A DNA stretch of 64,000 nt from JBAXTZ01 sp037129925 (GCA_037129925.1 JBAXTZ010000010.1:1-64000), one strand, 5' to 3'. Numbered from the stretch's first letter, positions 1 to 8,804 are shown. Notes: generated by a model not told the origin, from the letters alone. Made by a program: numbers and translations.

Positions 1-630
1 ACGGGAGTGATTCTGCGCGGGGACAGCTTCATGGAATTGGGCAATCCCGAAGCCGGATCGGCCGCGATAACGCTGTTTACCGATGATGTCAGTTTGATTA
101 ATAACGGCAAAATCACGCTGCTCGGGCCGGATATTCCCGAAGCCGCCGGTGCCAGTCTGCCGTTTGGGCAGATTGTTCTTATCGGCGGTAAAAATTTGCA
201 ACCGTCTGACCATGACCGGATTCAAGCCGCCGGTATTGTCAGCGATTTTATCGAGGGCTACATGGTGCGCAGTATGTCTGGCTGTGTCTGGAGCCGGGTG
301 AGTAAAGACGCCGCTGCCAAAGGTTTTGACTTCACGACGCTTGGACAGGCGCTTATGGCGTTGTACCGGCAGAATTGTCCGGATATCGAAGCGATGGAGA
401 TTGTTTTTCTGACCGCCAACGCCGCTGCAGTGCGGGAGTTAGGTGGTATCGCGACGCAGATTCAGAAAATAACCCGGGAAATGGTCAAGGAAAACTGGGC
501 AATTCGTGGCTACGATATTGACTGTGCCAATGATTGTTCCAGTTGCGGCGACAAGATTGTTTGCGATGACATCCGCGAGGTGTTAAAAATAAGAACCGAA
601 GCAAGTAAGGAGCAGGGAGCAAATGGCTGA
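1..630 (+). CDS. Acetyl-CoA synthase/CdhC-like protein, 5' end outside window
   Basis: The frame is open to the left edge, so the true start lies upstream. The visible C-terminal part of about 207 residues resembles the N-terminal domain of the CO-dehydrogenase/acetyl-CoA synthase beta subunit (CdhC/AcsB): a MELGNPEAGSAAI stretch, a KITLLGPDIPEA stretch, FIEGYMVR, and a Rossmann-like FLTANAAAVREL segment. The A-cluster domain is absent. Instead the protein ends in a cysteine cluster (CANDCSSCGDKIVC) that could hold an Fe-S centre. It overlaps the CooC-like gene by 8 nt, which implies translational coupling. Family likeness is from memory of CdhC sequences; the reaction is unknown. It may be an accessory or electron-transfer factor for the dehydratase-like proteins downstream rather than a real acetyl-CoA synthase. 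Confidence 0.6.
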   Translation, partial: TGVILRGDSFMELGNPEAGSAAITLFTDDVSLINNGKITLLGPDIPEAAGASLPFGQIVLIGGKNLQPSDHDRIQAAGIVSDFIEGYMVRSMSGCVWSRVSKDAAAKGFDFTTLGQALMALYRQNCPDIEAMEIVFLTANAAAVRELGGIATQIQKITREMVKENWAIRGYDIDCANDCSSCGDKIVCDDIREVLKIRTEASKEQGANG

Positions 631-1372
631 TATGAACAAAAAAACCGCGCCGATTATCGCGGTCTGCGGCAAAGGCGGCGTTGGTAAAACGGTATTCTCG
701 GCATTGCTGGCGCGGGCGTTGGCAGCGGCCGGTGTGCAGCCGTTGTTACTGGTCGATGCCGACCCGGTCGGCGGGCTGACTTCGGCAATCGGCGAACGCG
801 CCGTGGAGACGCTGTCCGGCGTTCGCGAACGGGTAATTAACGCCGCCAAAGTCGGCGGCGTGGCGGCGGCAGCGCAGGCGGCGGAACAACTGGAATATTT
901 TGTATTCAAGGCGCTGATCGAACGTGAAGGCTACTCGCTGCTGGCGATGGGACACAACACCAATAAAGGTTGTTTCTGCCCGGCGAACAAGCTGTTGCGG
1001 AGCGCCATCGAAACATTAATTGGCTCTTTCAATGGCGTTATCATTGATGCCGAAGCCGGTATCGAGCAAATCAACCGCGATGTTACCGGACGCGTGGATA
1101 GAGTTATCGTAGTTGTCGATGGTTCACAGCGCAGCTTGGATACCTTAAGGGTTATTACCGAAATGCTCGGTGCGGAAAACATTGCCGCGGTTGCCAACCG
1201 CGCCGTAATTGACTCAAGCGTAATTCCGGTCGGTGTTGAATTTCTTGGTGTTATTCCCGAAGATGAGGAATTGAAACAGTACGACCGTGAAGGTCGTCCG
1301 CTGTGGCAGTTGCCGGAAACCAACGCGGCAGTCGCCGCGGTGCGGGCAATCGGCAATAAACTGGGCGTGTAG
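623..1372 (+). CDS. CooC-type nickel/Fe-S maturation ATPase
   Basis: A 249-residue MinD/ParA-type P-loop ATPase. The deviant Walker A motif KGGVGKT is at residues 17-23, and VDADP follows near residue 44. A CFC motif (C117, C119) matches the metal-binding and dimerising CxC of CooC, the ATPase that matures Ni-Fe-S centres of CO dehydrogenase. The ATG at 623 lies inside the end of the upstream acetyl-CoA-synthase-like gene, with AAGGAG about 10 nt upstream; an in-frame ATG at 632 is an alternative start. Its position between that gene and two double-cubane-type proteins suggests it loads or activates a metal cluster in this operon. The identity of the client is inference. Confidence 0.75.
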   Translation: MADMNKKTAPIIAVCGKGGVGKTVFSALLARALAAAGVQPLLLVDADPVGGLTSAIGERAVETLSGVRERVINAAKVGGVAAAAQAAEQLEYFVFKALIEREGYSLLAMGHNTNKGCFCPANKLLRSAIETLIGSFNGVIIDAEAGIEQINRDVTGRVDRVIVVVDGSQRSLDTLRVITEMLGAENIAAVANRAVIDSSVIPVGVEFLGVIPEDEELKQYDREGRPLWQLPETNAAVAAVRAIGNKLGV

Positions 1373-1380
1373 GAGGAGTC

Positions 1381-2049
1381 ATGGCAGAAGTATTATGGAG
1401 TAGCTTACCGCTGGCGATAGCGTCGGCGATCAGCGCGACTTCCTTTGTTATTTTCTTCGCAGTGCTGTCTGGAAAATCACGACAGGTCGGCAGCGGACTG
1501 GTTTTTATCATTGGCGGGGTAGTTGCCAATCTTGTCATCGCGTTGATTGTGATCTTTGCCGTCGGCAATTCTCCGGTAGTAAAGAGCAATCCACACAATC
1601 TCGCCCACGCTATCGGTGATTTTATCATCGCCGCGCTGGCAATAGCGATAATCGTAATTAAAGCGCTCAAAGACCGCAAGCCCAAACCCGTCAAAACCAA
1701 CACCCAGCCGGGAAGCATTCTGGCTTATGCCGGTTATGGCTTCGGTTTACGGGCGGCGAGCGCCAACTGCCTGCCGCCGTACATCGCCGCCATTCACATG
1801 CTGGCGATGACCAAAGGGGCGGCAATTGCCGAAGTAATCAGCGCCAGTCTGGTGATAAATATCATAAGCCTGTTGCCGCTGATTCTGGCGTTGCTGATGT
1901 TCCTGCTGTTCAAGGAAAAGGCGTTAAAGTTACTGTCACCGATTAGCAGTTTTCTTGGCCGCAACTCCGGGCGGATTTTTTACATCACGCTGATACTCGT
2001 TGCTGTTTATCTGGTTATGAAAGGCATCGGCCATCTGTACGCGTTATAG
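1381..2049 (+). CDS. Six-helix integral membrane protein, GAP/LysE-like
   Basis: A 222-residue, very hydrophobic protein with about six predicted membrane helices in two groups of three, separated by a charged loop (KALKDRKPKPVK, about residues 97-108). The pattern resembles small GAP/LysE-superfamily exporters, but no diagnostic motif is visible, so family and substrate are unassigned. The GGAGGAG ribosome binding site sits 8 nt downstream of the CooC-like stop codon, so it is in the same operon. A role in moving a metal, a small acid or an electron-transfer partner for the Fe-S proteins would fit the context but is speculation. Confidence 0.5.
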   Translation: MAEVLWSSLPLAIASAISATSFVIFFAVLSGKSRQVGSGLVFIIGGVVANLVIALIVIFAVGNSPVVKSNPHNLAHAIGDFIIAALAIAIIVIKALKDRKPKPVKTNTQPGSILAYAGYGFGLRAASANCLPPYIAAIHMLAMTKGAAIAEVISASLVINIISLLPLILALLMFLLFKEKALKLLSPISSFLGRNSGRIFYITLILVAVYLVMKGIGHLYAL

Positions 2050-2102
2050 TCAATGATCCGTTGCCGTCGGATGCGGCAATAAAAATATATTTAGGAGGGA
2101 TT

Positions 2103-3254
2103 ATGAAATCAGGGTTAAACTCAGAGGTTTTTGATAAGTTAGCGAAAATTGCCGGCGGTCTCATGAATACTGAGATCGATAACTGGAAAAAACAGGGCGG
2201 TAAGGTTATGGGCTATTTATGTCCGGTCATCCCCGAGGAACTTATTATTGCCGCCGGTCTGCTTCCGTTTCGGATAAGAGGAACCGGCAGCACTTCAACC
2301 AGCATTGCCGATGCGTATTACAATGATGTCAACTGCGACTTCCCCCGGCACTGTTTCAATCAGGCGCTACTAGGAAAATATGATTTTCTTGACGGAATAA
2401 TCGCCAATACCTGTTGTGATACGCTGTTGCGTTTTGCCGACAACTGGAAACACGCCGGATTAAAAACCCCGTTTGTGTATCTGCTGGACAACGCCCACGC
2501 GGCCGGTGAGCCGATGGTCGGGCAATTCCTCGTTGAGCTGAACAAACTCAAAGGCAGCCTGGAGAAGCAGTTCAATGTGGAAATCACCGAGCAGAAGCTA
2601 TGGGCAGCGATCAAGCTTTGTAATGAGACCAAAGAATTACAACAACAGCTTTACGGCTTAAGAAAATTGCCAAGCCCGCCGATCACCGGCGCCGAAGTCA
2701 TGGCAGTAATGGTGGCAGGCCTGTCCATGCCCAAAGAACAATATAACAAGGACTTGCAGGCTCTGCTGGATGAACTCGCGGGCGTGAAAGCCGATAAAAA
2801 ATATTCCCTGCGACTGATGATCGTCGGCTCAGGAAATGATGATTCGTTGTTGAGTGATATTATTGAAGGATTGGGCGCCATTGTGGTGACTGATTCGACC
2901 TGTTTCGGCGCCAGACTGATGGCTAAAAAAGTTGCTGAAACCGGAGCCGATCCGTTGTACGCCATTGCCAAATACCAGGTAATGGATGTGCCGTTCTGCC
3001 CGAAAACAATTGGGACCCACCCGCAGCGGAAACAATTCATCCTGGATCTGGCTGCAGATTATAAAGTGGACGGGATTGTCGGCGTCCGCTTTTTTTCATG
3101 CGATATGTGGGGCGCTGAATTTTATATGCTCAAGAAAGATCTGGAAGAAAGCGGAATGCCGTTTATCTGGGTTGAGCGGGAGTACGTGCCTGATTCAGTC
3201 GGTCAGCTCCAGACCAGAATCGAAGCGTTCATCGAAACCATTAACGATAAATAA
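2103..3254 (+). CDS. 2-hydroxyacyl-CoA dehydratase / double-cubane-cluster reductase subunit
   Basis: A 383-residue protein of the HgdB/BcrC family (COG1775). The start ATG at 2103 is chosen because AGGAGG lies at 2093-2098; an upstream in-frame start has no such site. Conserved cysteines are at C40 (GYLC), C78 and C84 (NCDFPRHC), C104-C105 (NTCCD) and C333 (FFSCDMW). Members bind [4Fe-4S] or double-cubane [8Fe-9S] clusters and perform low-potential reductions or radical dehydrations. It lies 14 nt before a second family member, consistent with a heterodimer or an enzyme pair. No ASKHA-type activase is in the window; the CooC-like ATPase may replace it, or the activase lies upstream. Substrate unknown. 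Confidence 0.85.
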   Translation: MKSGLNSEVFDKLAKIAGGLMNTEIDNWKKQGGKVMGYLCPVIPEELIIAAGLLPFRIRGTGSTSTSIADAYYNDVNCDFPRHCFNQALLGKYDFLDGIIANTCCDTLLRFADNWKHAGLKTPFVYLLDNAHAAGEPMVGQFLVELNKLKGSLEKQFNVEITEQKLWAAIKLCNETKELQQQLYGLRKLPSPPITGAEVMAVMVAGLSMPKEQYNKDLQALLDELAGVKADKKYSLRLMIVGSGNDDSLLSDIIEGLGAIVVTDSTCFGARLMAKKVAETGADPLYAIAKYQVMDVPFCPKTIGTHPQRKQFILDLAADYKVDGIVGVRFFSCDMWGAEFYMLKKDLEESGMPFIWVEREYVPDSVGQLQTRIEAFIETINDK

Positions 3255-3268
3255 AGGAGTAGATAATC

Positions 3269-4513
3269 ATGAGTGAAACTATGACCGATAATGTTTTTGA
3301 CAAGTTAAACACGGAATGTAATGAATATTCCAGCGCCCTGCTTCTGAGCACCTGCCAGGCAACAGCCAAAAGCGGGGTGCCGTTCGCACTTTGCTCCGAT
3401 GATTGTTTTCCCGAAGTGCATTGCGCCATGGAGTTGCCATTCTGGAGCGTTCCCGTGATGGCCGGTGTATTTACTATGGAACCGCAAGCGCCGGACCTTA
3501 TCGACAAGAGCGCGGCAATGGGCGTGGGCGAAAAGACCTGCTCCGGTCTAAGAATGACGATGTACATGGTTGAAGCCGGCATGATACCTAAACCGACAGC
3601 GCTCATTACCGGAAATATATGCTGTGATGCCATTTCATCTACTAGTGAATTGATGAACAATTATAAACCCTGGGCTGACGTGCCGAAGTTTTATTTGAGC
3701 GGCCCGCATGACAAAAGCGAGGAAAGCATGGTCGAATTCGGCAAGCAGCTGCGGGCGGCGGCCGCCTTTCTGGAAAAGACAACGGGCAAAAAGCTGGATA
3801 TGAACAAGCTCAAACAGGTCTGTGAGGAGTCCAATAAACAGTGCCAGCTGATGCTGGAGCTCCAGATGCTGAAAAGCGCTGTTCCAACTCCGATTGACTG
3901 GACGTGGGGGCGAAAAGCCGGCAGGATAGCCAGGTGGGGGCCAAGAGTCGGCGATCCGGTAATCACGGACTGGCTGGAACGGCTGATAACCGCCACCGAG
4001 CAGCGAATTAAGGCCGGCAAGGGCATTGACGGCATAACCGAGAAGATCAGGTTCAACTGGTATGATTTGATGCCGACCATGGGAGACAAACTCTTTCCCC
4101 GCCTTGCAAAAGAGCTGGGGGCTGTACAACTGTCAGACCATCAAAATTGGGGCGGCCCGTGGACGCCAATTGACACATCGAGTGAAGAAGCGATGTTTAC
4201 CTCTTTCGCCAAGAGATATCTGAACGATACACCGATGGTCAAACATGCAATGGGTACGCCACAGATATTGTCCGATGAAATTTATCGCCTTTATAAAGAC
4301 CTCAAGTGCAATGCGGTGGTGATGGGGCTTCATATCGGTCACAAAGAACAAAATGCGATGCACAAAATTGTCGCCGACATTTGCCGCGAGCGAAACATCC
4401 CGCTTCTCCAACTCGGTTGTGATTTGTGGGACGCGCGCTATATGTCGGCCGATCAGGCGTTTGACAGAATCAAGGAGTTTTTCGAGATAACCGGGCTGAG
4501 CAGCGCAGATTAA
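3269..4513 (+). CDS. Second 2-hydroxyacyl-CoA dehydratase / double-cubane family protein
   Basis: A 414-residue COG1775-type protein, homologous to but distinct from its upstream neighbour. AAGGAG at 3254-3259 sits 9 nt before the ATG. Cysteines likely to hold an Fe-S cluster include C29, C42, C46, C52 and the family C118-C119 pair (NICCD), with late cysteines in DICRERN and LGCDLW. It is co-transcribed with the preceding member, so an alpha/beta complex is plausible. Known relatives are 2-hydroxyglutaryl-CoA dehydratase, benzoyl-CoA reductase and double-cubane-cluster proteins; the sequence alone does not decide among them. Confidence 0.85.
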   Translation: MSETMTDNVFDKLNTECNEYSSALLLSTCQATAKSGVPFALCSDDCFPEVHCAMELPFWSVPVMAGVFTMEPQAPDLIDKSAAMGVGEKTCSGLRMTMYMVEAGMIPKPTALITGNICCDAISSTSELMNNYKPWADVPKFYLSGPHDKSEESMVEFGKQLRAAAAFLEKTTGKKLDMNKLKQVCEESNKQCQLMLELQMLKSAVPTPIDWTWGRKAGRIARWGPRVGDPVITDWLERLITATEQRIKAGKGIDGITEKIRFNWYDLMPTMGDKLFPRLAKELGAVQLSDHQNWGGPWTPIDTSSEEAMFTSFAKRYLNDTPMVKHAMGTPQILSDEIYRLYKDLKCNAVVMGLHIGHKEQNAMHKIVADICRERNIPLLQLGCDLWDARYMSADQAFDRIKEFFEITGLSSAD

Positions 4514-4549
4514 ATAGTAAGGGATAATGAAATTCAAGGAGGTAGTACT

Positions 4550-4696
4550 ATGTGCGGAAACACTGACGATTTCGGTTTAAAAGCGATGGCAGAAGAAACC
4601 AAAGCGATGCAGGAACGACAATTGCAATTGCAACAGGAACAGGTCGATTTATTGAAAACCATTTCCTGGCAGTTACAGGAACTAATGAACAAATAG
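4550..4696 (+). CDS. Small coiled-coil-like protein, 48 aa
   Basis: A short reading frame directly after the Fe-S proteins with a strong AAGGAGG site at 4536-4542, 7 nt before ATG. The product begins MCGNTDDFGLKAMAEETKAM and then becomes Gln/Leu/Glu-rich (QERQLQLQQEQVDLLK), a heptad-like amphipathic helix. One cysteine is at position 2. No family is recognised. Ribosome binding strength, the 36-nt distance from the previous stop and the hairpin downstream support it as the last gene of the operon, perhaps a small subunit or assembly peptide of the reductase. Confidence 0.65.
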   Translation: MCGNTDDFGLKAMAEETKAMQERQLQLQQEQVDLLKTISWQLQELMNK

Positions 4697-4794
4697 ATTC
4701 AGCCAACCGCTATACATTGGCTGGAGCATATCCCCAGGGCGGCGTGAACGCCAGCCCGGCGACAGCTGCACAAAAAAATAAATAGCAACAGTAA

Positions 4795-4825
4795 CGCCGC
4801 CCGGATAAAAAAAATCCGGGCGGCG
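4795..4825 (+). terminator. Perfect 12-bp hairpin ending the Fe-S operon
   Basis: CGCCGCCCGGAT at 4795-4806 pairs perfectly with 4814-4825 around a loop of seven A. There is no U-tract after it on the plus strand, so it may be a factor-assisted terminator or an mRNA-stabilising hairpin. Confidence 0.5.
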
Positions 4826-4865
4826 TAGCCAGCAATTATAGCAGTCATTGTGTGGAGAATATATT

Positions 4866-5738
4866 ATGTCCAGTCAAGTTCTGGCGCTGATATTATCCTC
4901 GGCAGCGTTGCATGCTGTTTGGAATTATTACATGAAACGCGACGGCGGCGGCAAAACTTTGCTGTGGCTGTTTAATTTGTTGGGTATATTCCTGTATCTG
5001 CCGGTTCTCGTGATTTTTTGGAAATTTGATATTATCGGCAGCTATCAATGGCGCTGGTATATTCCGCTGGTTGCGTTGGTTAGCGGCGGGTTGAATGCGC
5101 TGTTTTTCATAACACTAGTCAAAGCTTACCGGCTCGCGGAATTTTCTTTTGTGTATGCTACCTGCCGCGGTGTTGGTCCGCTGACAGTGTTTTTGCTGGC
5201 GGGAATGTTTTTGGGTGAGCGGCTGGGCTGGCTGGCAATAGCCGGAATATTTTTCATTATTTTTGGCGTTGCGCTGATGGCGGTCAATCCGCGCCGCTTG
5301 CGACAGCTACCATCGACAAAAGCTATTGTATTTGCCGCGTTGTCCGGAGTTTGCCTCGGATTATTCTCGCTTTGGGATAAATACTCTGTCGGAGTGCTAC
5401 AGATACCGCCGCTGTTGTCGTATATGGGTACAATGGTAGTTACGTTACTGTTTTTTTCGCCGTTGACTACGCAGGCGCGCTCAGAAGTAACCCGTTGTTG
5501 GCGAAAAAGCCGCGGCGCGGCTATAATGATAGCGGTGTTTTGTCCGCTGGCCTACATTCTGATCCTGTGGACGCTGACTTTTACGCCGGTAAGTTATGTT
5601 GCGCCGTTACGCGAAGTAAGTATAATATTTAGTGTATTGATCGGCGCTGGAAGTTTCAATGAAAAAGACACCACGAGAAAAATAATTGCAACGCTAATAA
5701 TTATTCTGGGGGTGAACGGCATTGCTTTTGGCAGCTGA
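4866..5738 (+). CDS. EamA/DMT-superfamily transporter
   Basis: A 290-residue inner-membrane protein with about ten hydrophobic helices in two homologous halves, typical of drug/metabolite (EamA) transporters. It contains the usual small-residue stretches near helix ends (LAEFSFVYATCRG, LREVSIIFSVLIG). ATG at 4866 is preferred because GGAG lies 8 nt upstream (4854-4857). It probably moves a small metabolite; the substrate cannot be told. It stands alone between the hairpin at 4795-4825 and a secreted barrel protein. Confidence 0.8.
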   Translation: MSSQVLALILSSAALHAVWNYYMKRDGGGKTLLWLFNLLGIFLYLPVLVIFWKFDIIGSYQWRWYIPLVALVSGGLNALFFITLVKAYRLAEFSFVYATCRGVGPLTVFLLAGMFLGERLGWLAIAGIFFIIFGVALMAVNPRRLRQLPSTKAIVFAALSGVCLGLFSLWDKYSVGVLQIPPLLSYMGTMVVTLLFFSPLTTQARSEVTRCWRKSRGAAIMIAVFCPLAYILILWTLTFTPVSYVAPLREVSIIFSVLIGAGSFNEKDTTRKIIATLIIILGVNGIAFGS

Positions 5739-5795
5739 ACGCAGTTTAAAAAATCCCAATAAGATTACAAATGCACACAGCATTGGAGAAACTAA

Positions 5796-6659
5796 ATGAA
5801 AAAAATTCTTTTGGCGTTGATGATGGCGCTGTTAGTTTCGGCAACGGCGTTTGCCGATGTCGCACCAACCGATCCCGTGCCAACAAAATCTGAACAGGAA
5901 ACGGCGATTTCCAAACAGGCGCAAGACCCGTTGTCCGGGTTGATCTTGATTCCGATTCAGTTCAATTATGACCCGAATATCGGGCCGCTGAACAAACAGG
6001 TTAGCGAAGTTTTCATCGAGCCAACTTTTCCGATTAAACTTAACGAGGACTGGAAAATCCTCACCCATACCGTCGTTCCGATTGTCAGCGTTCCGGAACT
6101 GGCTACGAATAACACCAACACCGGTCTGAGCAATATCATGCTGTCGGGGTTGCTCTCGCCCACCAGCGATGCCAGCAGTAAATACAGCTGGGGCGTGGGC
6201 GCCGGATTGATGCTGCCGACTGCCAGCAATACCAACCCGATTACTTATACCAACACCCCGACCGGTTTTGACTGCTGGGCTGCCGGTCCGGCGGTAGTCG
6301 GTGTGTACAAGAACGGTCCGTGGGTGGCCGGGGCGTTGTTCAATCAGTTGTGGTCTTTCGGTGGTTCGCCGCAGACCAACATCAACGCCATGCAAATCCA
6401 GGGCTTCGCATTCTACAACATGGGTAGCGGCTACTCGCTCGGCTATATGCCGCTCATTAACATCAACTGGCAAAAAGCCGCCAGCCAAAGCACAACTTTG
6501 CCGGTCGGTTTGCAGTTCGGCAAACTATTTATGATTGACGGGTTCTTCCCGCTCGGCGTGTCGGTCGGCGGCTACTACAATGCCATTCGACCAGACAATA
6601 CGCCAACGGCTCAATATCGCGCACAGTTATTCTTTGTATTGCCGGAGAGTATGTTCTAA
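5796..6659 (+). CDS. Secreted outer-membrane beta-barrel protein
   Basis: A 287-residue protein with a signal peptide (MKKILLALMMALLVSATAFA, cut before DVAP). After a short polar segment come alternating hydrophobic strands rich in Gly, Tyr, Asn and Trp, and the chain ends in aromatic Phe (LPESMF), the usual outer-membrane insertion signal. The general look is of transporter-like barrels of the phenol-degradation MetA type, but that assignment is weak. GGAG at about 5785 precedes the ATG. An outer-membrane protein here supports a diderm host. Confidence 0.65.
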   Translation: MKKILLALMMALLVSATAFADVAPTDPVPTKSEQETAISKQAQDPLSGLILIPIQFNYDPNIGPLNKQVSEVFIEPTFPIKLNEDWKILTHTVVPIVSVPELATNNTNTGLSNIMLSGLLSPTSDASSKYSWGVGAGLMLPTASNTNPITYTNTPTGFDCWAAGPAVVGVYKNGPWVAGALFNQLWSFGGSPQTNINAMQIQGFAFYNMGSGYSLGYMPLININWQKAASQSTTLPVGLQFGKLFMIDGFFPLGVSVGGYYNAIRPDNTPTAQYRAQLFFVLPESMF

Positions 6660-6724
6660 CGCCTTAAAAAAGCGCACGGTGTAACCGTTTAATATAAATA
6701 AAATAAAAACAGGAGAACAGAAAA

Positions 6725-7431
6725 ATGAAAAAAATCGCGATTATTCTGACCATTCTGATGCTGGGATGCGCAGCAGTCAGCGCCGCGCCGCTGACAAACT
6801 ATGACTTTGGCCACGCGTCATTCGATATCGGTCTGACATTGCCTTGCACAGTCGGACAACCCAATCCTGATCCGGGTTCTGCCGGGTTGTTTGGCACTAC
6901 TGCCGGAATTCAATACGAGCGACTGTCGGTTTGGGCGCCGGGTTGGCAATTCGCGTCAATCACAATGAAATATACGGACCGCTCGGGTCGGCGATGAAAG
7001 ACGGCGATGTGACTATGTATTATAATAGTTCGCAGAACAATTACGACGTGATGCTTGGTTCGCCAGTAGCTACTTGGCCGGTATTTGGTTCATTGTATCT
7101 CGGTATGCAGAGTTATGCGCCGGGCGTAATTGGTCGTGACGGCAGTGGAAACAAGGACGTTGTAGTAGGCGCTCAAGCTTATGGCTTCCACGGCGGTATC
7201 CAGAGCGTGCATCAAATAACTGACAATACATCAGCGTTCTATGATGTATCCTACGGCACGCTGGATTTTGACGCCAAACTGGGCGTAGCCTATTCCTTTA
7301 CGCCAAATGTTGATTTAAACCTGTCTTGCGAGTACAACAATCTGCGGTTGAATCAATTTGGTCTTAGCGTTGCTAACTGCAACACAGTTGAGTCCTGGAT
7401 TCCGGCGCTGACTGCTACGCTGAAATTCTAA
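6725..7431 (+). pseudogene. Frameshifted outer-membrane barrel protein
   Basis: A signal peptide (MKKIAIILTILMLGCAAVSA) is followed by PLTNYDFGHASFDIG, closely like the mature N-termini encoded by the two genes at 18.1-19.6 kb (PLYDYRLGQFTVDVG). Homology then jumps to another frame: around 6920-6932 the reading frame must shift by -1 to continue as GLGAGLAIRVNHNE and on to a typical barrel end (ALTATLKF) at 7431. The first frame instead stops at 6997. There is no slippery homopolymer, so a one-base deletion or a sequencing error is more likely than programmed frameshifting. An intact product would be about 235 residues. Confidence 0.7.
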
Positions 7432-7443
7432 TTTGTCCTGTCA

Positions 7444-7494
7444 CAAAAAAGGAACCGTCGAGAAAGTGCGATCTTTCTTCACGGTTCTTTTTTT
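7444..7494 (+). terminator. Intrinsic terminator after barrel genes
   Basis: A long hairpin (GGAACCGT..GAAAG pairing with CTTTC..ACGGTTC) is flanked by A6 on the left and T7 on the right. It may work in both directions. From here to the promoter at 7651 I see no gene. Confidence 0.8.
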
Positions 7495-7650
7495 GAGTGC
7501 GCGGGTATTGATGACAGTTGTTTCAGTAAACTCTGCTTTCTTGGAACGGGCGAATAAAATTTGCAGTATCTTCCTGCAAAAAAGGCGAGGCAAATAATTA
7601 TTGATGAAGCGACGCTTTGGCGGTAGCTGTTTTTGTTTTTTTCGAGGTGC

Positions 7651-7676
7651 AGGATTTTTTATGTTGCGTGACGAAT
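7651..7676 (+). promoter_or_regulatory. Sigma-H-type promoter upstream of the Bro-N gene
   Basis: GCAGGATTT (AGGA at 7651-7654) and GACGAATAA (GAAT at 7673-7676) are 18 nt apart, fitting the Bacillus sigma-H consensus RNAGGAWWW / RNNGAATWW. The downstream gene starts about 100 nt later. Confidence 0.6.
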
Positions 7677-7779
7677 AATAAACAATAATTTTGTTGAGCA
7701 GGAAGACAAACGCTAGCTAGTGGATATAGCTGACAACAGACATCAATGCGATTATCGCCGAGAAAGAAGGAGTGGACGC

Positions 7780-8619
7780 ATGAGTGAGCAAAAAAATGCC
7801 ATCAAACTATTTGAGGAGCAACGGGTGCGTACTTTATGGGATGAGCAAGCTGAAAAATGGTGGTTTTCAGTTGTTGACGTTATTGCCGTTTTAACCCAAA
7901 GCGAAAACCCGAGGCATTACTGGACGGTGTTAAAAGGGCGGTTAGCCGCAGAAGGAAACGAAACGCTCACAAATTGTGAGCGTTTGAAAATGCAGGCTAT
8001 AGACGGGAAAATGCGACTGACAGATGTAGTAGATACAGAACAGCTTTTGCGACTTATCCAATCAATACCCTCGCCCAAAGCCGAGCCGTTCAAGCAGTGG
8101 CTTGCCAAAGTTGGCAGTGAGCGACTTGACGAGATGGTTGATCCGGAGCTTTCGATTGATCGTGCCATGCAAAACTACCGGCGGTTGGGGTACAGCGAAA
8201 ACTGGATAAATCAACGCATAAAGTCTATCGAAGTGCGCAAATCCTTAACGGACGAATGGGATGAGAGCGGTGTTAAACGCGGCGAAGAATATGCTGTCTT
8301 AACCGATCTGATGAGTAAGACATGGAGCGGTATGGCTACAAGTGAATACAAACGTTACAAGGGATTGAAAAAAGAAAGTCTGCGCGACAACATGACCAAC
8401 ACTGAATTGATTTTGAATATGCTCGCAGAGGTCGCCGCAACAGATATTTCGGCGGTGCGCCAGCCGCAAGGGTTAGCCGAGAGCGCGGTAGTTGCCAAGG
8501 AAGGAGCATTGACCGCGAAAGCCGCACGCGTGCAGCTGGAAAAAAGCACCGGCAAATCAGCCGTAAGCAAATTGAACGCCAAGAATTTAGGTCGGTTGAC
8601 TTTGAAAGAGAGTGACTAG
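7780..8619 (+). CDS. Bro-N domain protein (phage antirepressor-like)
   Basis: A 279-residue protein starting at ATG 7780, with GAAGGAG 7-10 nt upstream. The N-terminal third is a BRO/Bro-N DNA-binding domain (IKLFEEQRVRTLWDEQAEKW, then WFSVVDVIAVLTQSENPRHYW). The middle (LGYSENWINQRIKSIEVRKS, residues about 130-160) and the C-terminal helical region match chromosomal Bro-N proteins sometimes labelled DNA-damage-inducible protein D. Such proteins occur in prophages and defence islands. Here it stands at the left edge of the restriction island behind a sigma-H-like promoter. The regulatory target is unknown. Confidence 0.75.
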   Translation: MSEQKNAIKLFEEQRVRTLWDEQAEKWWFSVVDVIAVLTQSENPRHYWTVLKGRLAAEGNETLTNCERLKMQAIDGKMRLTDVVDTEQLLRLIQSIPSPKAEPFKQWLAKVGSERLDEMVDPELSIDRAMQNYRRLGYSENWINQRIKSIEVRKSLTDEWDESGVKRGEEYAVLTDLMSKTWSGMATSEYKRYKGLKKESLRDNMTNTELILNMLAEVAATDISAVRQPQGLAESAVVAKEGALTAKAARVQLEKSTGKSAVSKLNAKNLGRLTLKESD

Positions 8620-8660
8620 GCGCTAGCCCGCCTCCGGCTTAAAGAACAATTTATTTTTCC

Positions 8661-8804
8661 AGCGTATTCATGCCTGATATTTGGCCAGAGCAAACAACCA
8701 CAGCGGATAATAATAGCGCTTGCCGTCATTTATCAGGGTTTAAATACCTGTATAGCTAATTCGTTCAAGATAAATCGGCGCTTATCACGAATTGACTAGA
8801 CATA
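8661..8804 (-). pseudogene. Relic of an AAA/DUF4143 ATPase gene, body deleted
   Basis: Positions 8674-8741 are identical over 68 bp to 16584-16651, the 3' end of the intact ATPase gene at 16578-17993. Positions 8751-8804 match 18032-18085, that gene's upstream region, with about ten differences. About 1.38 kb between the two is missing. Only the reverse-strand codons for the last roughly 25 residues (ending YYYPLWLFALAKYQ in the intact copy) are recognisable. Confidence 0.85.

Noticed and set aside
6920..6940. Programmed -1 frameshift in the barrel gene
   Set aside because: No slippery heptamer or downstream pseudoknot seen; decay or sequence error is simpler.
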